From: Edaphochlamys debaryana
Taxonomy: Eukaryota; Chlorophyta; Chlorophyceae; Chlamydomonadales
Direction: 5' to 3'
DNA length: 64,000 bases
Assembly: GCA_016858145.1 (NCBI GenBank)
Contig: JAEHOE010000027.1
Coordinates: forward strand, 930,001 to 994,000
In this document: piece by piece, positions 54,248-64,000 of the stretch
Position numbering within the stretch: the first letter of the stretch is position 1
Layout of the letters: each line of letters starts with the position of its first letter
Made by a program: the position numbers and the translations under genes
The notes under the pieces: model-generated
Databases searched by the model: none
Told to the model about the DNA's origin: nothing
The model's input: only the letters and a program-made list of their open reading frames with translations

Positions 54248-57200
54248 ATGACCTCTCGGACTCTGGCCTATGGTGGTCATTTCGTTCGCTTCGGTGCCGG
54301 AGGGAGGCATGCGACGGGCGGTGTCGGCCCCTTGCGGCCGCACCCGCCCGCTCCCCCCGCCGTGCTTGTCGGCGTGGGGGTTAAACCTCATGTCGCAGCG
54401 CCCACTCGAGCTCCCAGGCTCGACAAGCGCTTAAGAGTAGTGACTGAGTTCGCACGCCGCGACGGGGCGGCGAGGGGCGACGGCGGGTTGGACGGCGCGG
54501 GGGACAACCACGCGCGCCCACCACCTCAACCTGGGGGCAGGCCCCCAAGCACTGCAACAGCCGCGGGGCTGCCGAACGGCAAGCCCGGGACAGACAATGG
54601 AACCGCCGCAGGCAATGCCTGGAGCTACTCAGCCTCGTCGGCGGCTGTGGCCATGGCGGCTTGGAGCGTGGCGGTGGGTGGATTCCTCACGGCGCGGAGG
54701 CGCATGCGAACGCCTCGCCAAGCGGCGGAGAAGTGGCTCGCGCGCTTGGTACAGGTGAGAAGCTATGGGAGTAGAACTCCTGGTAGCCCGAAAAGGCTCC
54801 CGGAAGGTCTGGCGCCTGGGATGGGCGCGCATGTCACCTGCACCCTTGAATGATCCTAGCCCAGGCGGGCATGCCCGCCTGGCTGACCTTACTGACCGGG
54901 CTGGCGTTTTGTCGTACTGGTGCAGGTTGTGTCGTACCAGCTCATGGTGGTCTTCCGCCTGCCCGCCTGGGGCAAGGTGGGCTGTGGTTCTGGGGGTTCG
55001 AATGGGCCGAGGGGTCGCAAGGGCCCTTGGTCGCTGCACCCAGAACCTGACCGGCCCAGCCAGTTTGCAGCTCTGCTCCTGGGGCATTCATCAAGGTCGT
55101 CCGCATCGCCCAGCAGTCACCCGCATGATACTCGCAACCGCCACACCTCACGCCCTTGCTCCCTACACTTCCTTGTCACAAACTGTCGATCCCTCCGTCT
55201 TACTGCGGTTTCCACGCGGCCCCAGGCGCTGCTGGCCATGGCGGTGGTGATCCCGGTCCTGCTGTCGGGGGCCTACGTGCTGCACACGGCCGCGGGGCTG
55301 CCGTGGGCGGACGCGGCGCGGTACGTCTGGTACGCCATGCAGAACGTCCCAGGTGGGGTTTAGAGCGGTAAAGCGGTTGGCGGTTGACGGCTGGCGGTTG
55401 GGGGCGCGGGCTTGGAAGCGGCGGCGGGGGGCAACTTGCCCCTTAGCCTTGGGGGGTTGGGGGTACGTGGGTGCGTTGCAGTGCACGGGACTCCACCCGT
55501 CTGTCTGAAGGCGTTGTGCAATCTTGCCCCTGTGCGTGGGACCCAAGGGGCCGCTGCGTTGTGCAATGTGAGCCTGGGTTGCCCGTCCTAGCCCCTTTAC
55601 AAGATCCTCTGCCCCTTACCCGTGGCACCCATGCCCCCTCATCCGCCGCGTCCCCTGCCTCTTGCAGGCATGGACATTGTGCGGTTCGGGTCGGACCAGG
55701 TGGGCCCCCGGGTGGGACCGCTAGCTAGCTGGGGTTCCTGGCTTGCTGTTGGCTGGCTTGCATCCCACGGTCGGACTGCCGCACACCCTCCCTAGGTGGT
55801 CCCGTGATGGTCCCGTGGTGGTCCCCCGGTGGTCCCTGTCGTACGTGCAGGCCCGGCTGGTGCTGGTGGCGATCCACGGGCTGTCGCTGTACGGATTCGC
55901 TGCCATTGTCGGAATCGTTACGGAAGACGTACGAATGCTGGTCGAAGAGATCCGCTGGTGCGAGGGCAGTGGCACTTTGGGCCTATGGTGCCGGAGTGGC
56001 CCTGTCACCTGGTCAAGTCGTGCCGGCTTACCCAGGAACACAGTCTTACCTCTTACCTGGTCTTCTCAGCCTTTTCCCAAACCGGCGTCGTCAGTACCAG
56101 CCAGGGTACCCCAGAGCCGGGATGCCTTGTGACCGGGATAGGCCCTTGCACACCAGGCTGAGCTTCCTGTCACCATAAGCGTTACTCGGGACCCCTGTTG
56201 CCCCCCCTTTACCCCCCGTCGCCCCCCCTGCTACAGTGGCAACTTCCCCATCCCCGCCTCCCACCACACCGTGGTGCTCGACTCCTCCAGCAGCATGCCC
56301 CATCTGCTCAACGTGCTGCGCGAGGTGCGTGCGCGTGCGTGCACGCAGCAGGACTGACCGGGTGCCCTCCTCACGTCCTAGAGCGCCGCGTGTCGGCACA
56401 CAAGGGACGCGTAACGATATGATCCCCCGAAGCCCCCCCCCCCTCGAGTGTTGGGGTACGAGGAATCCGTAAGCAAGTAGAAAGCCCGGCCAGACCCAGA
56501 GGGTGTGACGTAGCTCCGCGTAGTGCCCGCCCGTCCGACGTACTGGAATGGCCGTCCAGCGAGTTGGCTCCGCAAGCCCAGAGCAAACGGTCCGAGCGCC
56601 AGAGCGAGAAGCGCCAGAGGTATGTTCGTTGTCTAAGCAGAAGCTGAGCGGCCCGCCGGCGGTATGCACACACGAAAGCCCACAGCAGACAAGTGGCCCG
56701 GGACGGTCGTAACCCCCCGAAGAGAACCCGATACGAAAGGATATCTCACCTAGCGTGGGGATTGACGTCGGCCCCACGCAGAAGACGAGCAGAAGCGAAC
56801 ATGCGGGAGATGAGGAAATGGGCGCAGAAAGGGCTTGATAGCTGAGGAGGGCGCGACGAGGTGAAGATGAAACACACGCTAAGGTGACACCGCCGGCGGG
56901 CTGAGTAGAATATGTTGACGGAGCGTGGGGAAGACGACGGGGTCGGACACGGTAGACGCCGTACCCAGCTGAGCACCCAACCCCAACCCAGGCCACGCGT
57001 GCGGTGTGCAGAGTGCGGTGCGAGGTGAGGTCGCACGTGGGCTCCGAGTGAGCTCGAGTGTGTGTGCCTGGAAAGCGCTTAAGCACGACAAGCCGGGCGA
57101 GAGGTCCGCAGCTGGCTCTGTACGCTGGTGCCTTGTCCGCTTATCATGCCGCGCCTTCGTGAGATCCTCTTCCCACACCCTTTGCCCTCCTCTTCACTCG

Positions 57201-60200
57201 CCTTTTCTTACACGCCGATCTCCTCTTCCCCTCTCGACCCCCGCCTCTCACCAGGTCCTGGCCGCGCGCCAGGCCCGCGGGCGTGCGTTATACCCCGGAT
57301 GCGTGGCGGTGCTATCCACACAGCCCAAGGTGAGGCTCATAATCAACAGGAGGCAAGGTTAAGGGTGGAGCGTTCCCTCAGCCTAGGCCAGCCCAACAGG
57401 GAGGGGCCGAGCATAAGCTTAAGCGCGCGAGACAGACTCAGTCAGGTTGCCTTCACACGGGAAGCCGCTGCGGTGGAAGAGCCAGACGGGCGCGCAATTT
57501 GCATAGACGACTTCTGCCGCCCTTGCCATCCAGCGGTTACTCTCTGTCCATCGACCTCCCCTTGTCCGCATACCTTCCCGTCCACCCCCTGCCCTCAGGG
57601 GGAGCTGGACCGTCAGCTCGCGGATGCCCTACCGCAGTACCCAGGCGTCATCGTCACTCGGTACGGCGACCCCGTCAAGGTAGGACGACGTGCGAAGTAC
57701 TATGAAGCAAAACCTTAGCTTGGCTGGCCAACGACGGATACGACATCACCGTACTCGTGTGTCCTGTACAATGCTGTGCGCAGGTCGTGGATCTGGAGCG
57801 TGTAGGCGCGGGCCAGGCACACACTGTGCTCCTGCTCTGCCCCGGCGACCTCATGGGGGGACAGATCAGCCCCGCGCTGCAGCAGGTGGGTCAAGACCCC
57901 AGAGCAAGCCTCTTGCGGAGGGGAGGGTCCTCTTGGGCCCATGTGGGCCTGGCGCGGGCCTGAGGGCCTTGGGGCCCCGCCTGGCCTCGGACGGGCCTCG
58001 CATGGGCCTCGAAGCTCAACCTCAGGACCTTGGCCTTCCAGAGAGGATCGCCCCACAACCAGCCTCCGGCCGGCTTGCGTACCCTCCAAGCCCAAGCGTA
58101 GGCACTGACTGCCCCCTGCTGCCCCCTCTTTCTCCCTTCTTCGCACCATGCACCCCCCCCACCCCACCCCAGGACCTGTGCTTGGCGGCGCTTCGGGCCC
58201 TGCAGCAGCCCCACGCGGACGTCAGCGGCGCCGACCACGCCGCCGCCCTGGCCGCCGGCTTCGTCGACAGCGAGGACTGGGCGGCGGCGGGGGCGGCGCA
58301 GCGAGGGCGGGCCCGGCGGCGGCCCTGGTGGCGGCGGCTAACGGGCTGGTGGCGCGGCGGCGGGGCGGAGGAGGGGGAGGAGGCGGCGGCGCTGGGGGAT
58401 CGGGAGGGCAGGGGCCGGCGGCGCAGGCGGCAGGTGGTGGTGGTGGAGTCGGGTTCCGCCACGCAGGTGGGCAGAAGCGGTTAGTTGCGAGGAGCCCCCT
58501 TGAAGTCCAACGCCCCCCAGATCTACCCCCCTAAGGCAACCCCTCAGATCTAGAACCCCCATGGGGTAGGGCGGCGATAGAGCGGGACCTGCAGCGTGAG
58601 CATAAGAGGACCGTGGCTCACTAAAAGGCGGCCTTACCACGACCGAGCTCTCTCCGTGGGGTCCTTAACCTGCTGGCTTCCCCCGCCTACGTACCCCAGG
58701 AGCTGGCCCTTGTGACGGCGAGGGGCGATGGCCCCAACAGCGGCAGCGGCTCGGCTGCCGGCAGCGTGGATGGAGGCAGCGGCAGCGGCAGCGGCAGCTT
58801 CGACGGCGACGGCGGTGGCGGCGGCGGTGGTGGCAGCTGGGCCGGCGGCAGTTACCCGGCGGGTGGCAGTGTGGTGAACGCGGATCAGGACTGGGCGGAC
58901 CCACTGCGGGTGCGTTTTTGAAAGCGGTTGGAGGAAATCGGCGGCTTGCTTGGGGGCAGGCTTCGGGCAAGACTGCGCCCTTGCTTGCAGCCGGGAGCCG
59001 TACTGGCGCTGAGTCGTACGTACTATGCCGTACGCAGGTGACGTACGTGGGACGAGTGAGCAGCGCCACGCGTGTGGGCCTGCAGGTGAGGCAGGGCGCC
59101 TGCTGGGGTGGGGGCCCGCCGCTCCATCCAGCACCATGCAGTGCCCACACCCCTTCACCATGCCACCACGACTCATACACCTGTCCTCCGCGTGGCCCCC
59201 CCTTGTAAGTGCGCCGCCAACCCGGGTCTTGCGGAGGTGTTTCGCGCCATCGTGTGTCGTTCCGAGTACGCATCACTGCAGGTGGTGCCGCTGCCCCGCC
59301 GCCTGGAGGGTAAGGCCCGGTCGAGTCGGCTGTGGTGGGCCTGGGGAACGTGCGCAAGGCGATGAGCGGCAACTACAGACGGTAATAAGGAGGGGTGCGA
59401 AAGGCAATGCGCGACAGCAGTTCAGGACGGGGAGCGGGCGATGTGCCAAGCTCGTCGCTCTCTAGCCTCCACCCACTGACCTTCTCTCAACCCTCTCCGC
59501 TCATCCACCCTCCCCAAGTATGCCCTTCGTTCCTCTGCGTGCCCACACCATACCGCCATCCTATCAGGCCTCACCTTTGCCGCCGCCCGGCACCAGTTCC
59601 GCCGGGCCGTGCTGTGCGGCGTGCTGCCGCTCGGGGACGCTGGCGGCAACGGCGCCCCGGGGGCCCACGGCGCTGGCGGCAGGGGCCCAGGTGCCGGGGC
59701 CAGCGCTGACGGCGTGAGCGAGGGTGACAGCGTGTGGGGAGCCATCTCCAGCAGCGATACGCCCATGCAGGTGGGCATGGTTTAGGACCGACCGGGCCAC
59801 GCTTGCCTGCCCCGTTTAAGATGTGATGTTTAAGCGAGCCGACCCTGATCGACACCCCTTCTGGCCTGGGCGGGGCGCTCGAGAGATCTTAATTGACTGT
59901 CAGTCGCCCCGCACCCACGTCTGCTGCGTTAACCCGATGTCCATCCTGAGCCGTGCGTCTGCCGGGCCTCGGTCCGTGCTTCCTAGATACCTCGCCGTCG
60001 TCCGAGTCCAGAACCCCACACCTCCAGTGCAGGCTTGCCTAGTTATCCTCTCCCTTGTGCTTCCCCCTTCTCCCTTGTCCTCCCCCCTCGTCCTCCCCCC
60101 TCGTCCCTCCCCCAGCTCTCCCCCCCGGACTCCTACGTGCTGGGGCGGGGCGACCTGCTGGTGATGCTAGCGGACGGGCTGGCGGAGTGCAGCCCGGCGC

Positions 60201-62699
60201 CCATACACGTGCCGGTGGGTGGCCCGCGTGGCCCGGGTAGGATTCCCTACGTCACCCAGGGGGTGGCAACAGTCGTTGGCGCAGTGGTAATGACAAGGGT
60301 AATGACAAGGAGGCGAGCTGTAGCTTAAGACTGTCCGCGTACCGTACCGTAGAGGACGTCAAGGGGCACGCGGCGGCGGGCGGTCGGAGCTTGGCAAGGC
60401 TGGCGGGACATAGATGGGCGGATGGCGTCGGTTGCAAGCTCCTTTGTTCGGCTGATGACTCCTTCCCTCAGTTGCCCCACCACATCCACGCCTTTCTTCT
60501 TCCTCGCAGCCCCCGCCGCTTCCTCCCCTCGCTTCCGGACTTAACACACCGCACAGGTACGGATCTTTCAGACCTGCGTTATTAGCAGACACAGCACAGC
60601 TTGAGAGGCTACGGTTGAGAACTACCCCCTTACACTTCAACACCTTGTCCTGCCGGTTGGCCCAGCAGCAGCGAGGCGTCACCCGCTCCTCTGCCGTACC
60701 ACCGGCCGTTGCGGCGCATCGTGCTGGTAGCATTCGGCAGCCGCATCACGCCCGCAATGACGGCCGCGATCGATGAGTTCGCGGCGCCCAGCTGTGACGT
60801 GTGCGTGCTGTCGCCGTGAGTTGCTGTACGCCGCCAAGACATGTGCGGTCCCTGCTAGCGAGCTTCATACGGTCCCTGACCATTCTTGCACTACGTAAAC
60901 TACGTCCGCCCGCTGCTGCAGGCGAGCCTGCGAGGGGCTACCCACGGAGCCAACCCCGGTGCGTCAACAGCGTGCGCGCCTTGGGTCGTTTCATCCTTTG
61001 GGTACCCCCTTATCATCTTCAAAGGCCCCCAGGGGCCCCCGAGACCGCGCCCCTTACTTATCCACAGCTCTCGCTGAGCGCCTTCCACAGCTTGACCGCC
61101 GTCACTACGCTGCCTGCCTCGCGCCCACCCTTTCGTGAACGCTTTCGGCGCCCAGCCACCCACCTCTCTCCTTCACTTTCCTCCGTCCCTCTCGGTCCTG
61201 CCTTCCCCCCCCTCCCCCCAGGTGCACGGCCTGCGCCTGCGCAATGAGCTGGGAGACCCCCTCAGCCCCGAGGCGCTGGAGCGGGCGGGCGTACGGCAGG
61301 CGGATGCGGTGGTCATGACGGGTGAGCTGGTGAAGCGGGGCATTACGAGGGGAAGCTAGAGAGCAGCTGAAGAAGACATGCAAGGGCCCAGGCCCGAGCT
61401 GTGCGCTACAACACGCCTAGTTCCTTCTTACCTCATTGGGTGCTATGGACCTCTGCTGTGCAGCTCTGGAGGACGCCCCGCCGGACGTGTCTGACGCGCT
61501 GGCCACGGCGACGGCGCTCGTCCTGAAGCGGTTACTGGCAACCGCCAGCCCAACCACCGGCCCGGCCGCCGCCGTGGCCGCCCTGCGCGCAACCGCCGTC
61601 ACTGTGGCAACCAACGTTGCCGCAGCGGTCAGCTCTGCCGCCGCTGATATCGTTCACGGCGATAGCTCGGCTGCAGCAACAGCCGACGGCGACGACGGCA
61701 GCAGCTCAGCCGGCGCCGTGGGCGCTGCCGCCGCCGTGGAGACCCTTACGAAGCAGCTCTGGGGCTCGTCATCTGCGCAGCCGCCGCTACCGTTGCGACC
61801 TCTCACCTTCGTCTGCCCGTTGCGGGACCCGCACGCTCGCACAGTGCTTCGGGGCATCGAGGGCCACTCGGGTCGTGTGGCAGCGGCGGCAGCTGCCGCT
61901 GCCGTGGTGTCGGCGGCGGCGGCGGTCGATCAAGCCGTTGACAGCCAGGCGGGCTCACTGCTCAGCGAGGAGGGTGGCGATGGTTACGACGGCTCCGCCC
62001 GTACGCCAGGTGCCGTACGGGCGCTGCACATCGAGGTTCTGGAACCGGGCGCTCTGGTGTGCGGCCTACTGGCGCAGGCAAGTACGACAGTCCGCATCAT
62101 CCTGCATGCGGATGCGGATGCGATCTCGTTCACGTGACATGTGCCGTACAGCTGAAACCCTGTGTCGTACACATTGTACTGCAGGTGGGCGCCGATCCGC
62201 GCCTGGTGTCAGGCCTGGAGGATCTCCTCAACGACGAGGGCGTTCAGCTCGCGATGAGGCGGCCAGACCTGTACGGCATGGCGCCGCTGAGCCGTACGAC
62301 GTGGGGCCAGGTGGGAAGCGCACGTGGACTGGACATATAGAGGGGCAAAGAGGGGGCGGGCGTGTGCCCGCGCAGCCGACGGCGACGCACATGTTTCATT
62401 CGTTTGATGTGTCCTCCAGCAGTATGCCTGCGATCCTGCAAGTACCGCTGGCCTTGGCCCGAGGCTTGAGATCTCGCACGTTTCTTCTGCCCACCTTGAT
62501 ACCACAGGTCTGCGAGGCTGTGCGGCAGCACGGCGGCGACCTGGCCCTGGGTTTCGTGCAGCGGGGGAGCCTGCGCCTGGCGCCCCATGCAGAGGAGCGA
62601 GTGGTGTGGGTGGCGGGGGACAGGCTGGTGGTGTTGACGCACGCGCAGGTGGCGGGGCGAGCGGGAGGGGGGAGCACATGGGCCTCGAAGGCTGCTTAG
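54248..62699 (+). CDS. CASTOR/POLLUX (DMI1)-like ion channel with RCK domains
   Basis: This family forms tetrameric cation channels in nuclear or plastid envelopes. Twenty-three exons sum to 1,140 residues in frame. Boundaries include 54248-54754, 54926-54976, 55226-55352, 55668-55699, 55851-55957, 56237-56324, 57255-57329, 57599-57679, 57784-57885, 58173-58466, 58700-58909, 59038-59085, 59210-59309, 59568-59770, 60116-60214, 60510-60556, about 60666-60815, 60922-60958, 61068-61100, 61222-61321, 61464-62077, 62185-62310 and 62508-62699. Membrane segments are LLAMAVVIPVLLSGAYVL (about 187) and LVLVAIHGLSLYGFAAIVG (about 240). The first RCK unit starts at HHTVVLDSSSS; VGRVSSATRVGLQ, CAANPGLAEVF and PPDSYVLGRGDLLVMLAD follow. 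A second starts at RRIVLVAFGSRI (about 735) and ends with LYGMAPL and WVAGDRLVVLTHAQ. The pore loop (NVPGMDIVRFGSD) lacks the plant ADSG-type filter. Gly/Ser- and Ala-rich insertions lengthen it. One intron uses a GC donor at 62078. Confidence 0.9.
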
Positions 62700-64000
62700 A
62701 CGAGGAATAGCATTGTGGACAACGAGCGGACAATAGATAGACAGCGGTGGAGCTATCCCCGCCGCCCGCAGCTCGCTTCGATACCGCCCCTCTCTAAATA
62801 TCTATGGCTGCGGAGCGGCCAGGGCAGATTCTGGCTCCGGCTTTGACCCAAAGGCACCCAAGGGACTTCGTGCTAGACATATGACTATACTAGGGTGATC
62901 ACTCATATGCTGCGGGGCCGAGGTGATACGGATGCCCTCGCAGCATGTTGCGGCCACGGCCCTGGGATGGCTTGGGGCGGCGCTGCTGTGTCGTACATGG
63001 GAGATAGAGCATGTGTACCCGCGCCTGGTGTAATGCGAGCATTGGTGGATTTAAGCGTGCGACAAGATGAGCTGAGCTCTCGGATTGCTGAGCAGTGGGA
63101 CATGCGTGTAGGCATGGAGCAAAGCGCGCCAAGCTTTAGAGGTGTCGGGGGGGAGGTGGGCATATCCCCCGCATAGCACACAATTAAGCAGCAAGGCTTT
63201 CTAGCACTACACGTAATACACGGAGCGCGGACGATGTAGTCGGGGATGCAGCTGAGCAGCGGTGGCCACGAACAGCAGTCCTGGGCAGGCTATGGGAAGC
63301 GCGTGGCGGCCCTTACTGGAAGCCTACTTTCCTTAGCCGTCGGTGGTGTCGAGGTCCCGGCGGAGTCCGTGCAACGGCCGCGCTTCCGATGCCAGCAAAG
63401 CGATTCACCTGTATGAGACTGAGACGAAGCTGTGTGAGCTGTTGTAGCAGTCGTCAGCAGCAATGCGGTGTGTTTGTGTGTGTGCGATGCCGGGTGAAAG
63501 AGTTAGTGCACAGTGGCTGTTGAGGTTGCCCGGCTGTACGGCACCAAGCGAAGCCCCAGACGACCCCAACCCGCGTGCAAACTAGCTCGACACCAGACGG
63601 CGTAGACGGCGATTGGAAAAAGGTTTTGGGTGGTGGGGCTTCAGCCCAGAGGACAGCAAGGCGGACAGCAGACCTCAAGAAGGGACAAACAGCCCCGACA
63701 AAGCCCCGGCACGTGTAGGATGGCTGGCCTTGGACGCGCCGCACACACGCACGCACGCAACCGCAGCTGACGCCTCAGAGGATGCTGCGGGCGGGGGGCT
63801 GGGAAGGGCTGGGAGGGGCTGAGTGCAAGAGTGAGGTGGGGCACGGGTTGGGAGGGGCAAGTGCACGTGCAGCTGATTGGCTACGTACGGTGTTTAATGA
63901 CGGCGGACGGCGGAAGCAAACAGGGTCAAGCAAGGGGGCAGGGTGGGCTGGATGGCGCGGCGTAGGATCGCCAGGGAATGCAACGGGCTGGGTGGGGCAG
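62700..64000. other. 3' flank of channel gene, no further gene seen
   Basis: No supported coding region or RNA gene up to the window end. Confidence 0.5.
63029..63033 (+). terminator. Candidate TGTAA polyadenylation signal of channel gene
   Basis: TGTAA about 330 bp beyond the stop at 62699, a typical 3'UTR length for this group. Confidence 0.5.

Overview
The window is nuclear DNA from a GC-rich green alga, most likely a chlamydomonadalean (Chlamydomonas/Volvox relative). The evidence is many short phase-consistent exons with GT-AG introns, long Ala/Gly/Pro/Ser/Gln-rich coding stretches, candidate TGTAA polyadenylation signals, and a gene set typical of that group: a PAS-guanylate cyclase, a plastid fibrillin and a CASTOR/POLLUX-type channel. 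There are no bacterial-style operons and no CRISPR array. All exon models were built by eye from splice signals, reading phase and family resemblance. Exon lengths sum to whole codons for every gene read from start to stop; the fibrillin gene is cut by the window edge and the 5' end of the cyclase is unresolved.

Left third (1-27.5 kb). A fibrillin gene (minus, cut by the left edge) is followed by a BFR1/proton-pump-interactor-like coiled-coil gene (minus). Next comes a degraded tandem duplication of the BFR1-like 5' end and a small 75-residue gene (minus). An ER-type FKBP prolyl isomerase (plus) and a large guanylate cyclase (plus, about 14.7-23.1 kb) follow. About 4.5 kb without recognisable genes comes next.

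Middle (27.5-43.4 kb). A low-complexity minus-strand gene carries three short motifs in the order found in plant TIME FOR COFFEE proteins. It is divergent from an unrecognised plus-strand gene. A 956-bp segment holding the promoter and first exon of the TIC-like gene recurs, apparently identical, inside the second intron of that neighbour. A THUMPD1/Tan1 tRNA-acetylation adaptor (minus) and an SDR oxidoreductase (plus) start divergently from about 40 kb.

Right third (43.4-64 kb). A 2.65-kb inverted repeat encloses most of a MYND-finger gene (minus). Each arm holds an identical tRNA-Lys(CUU) gene and the 3' half of the MYND gene; the right-hand MYND copy is a frameshifted pseudogene. A 23-exon CASTOR/POLLUX-like ion channel gene (plus, 54.2-62.7 kb) fills most of the rest.

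The genes do not form one pathway. The unusual theme is local duplication of gene ends: two direct duplications copy a promoter plus first exon, and one inverted duplication copies a gene 3' end plus a tRNA.
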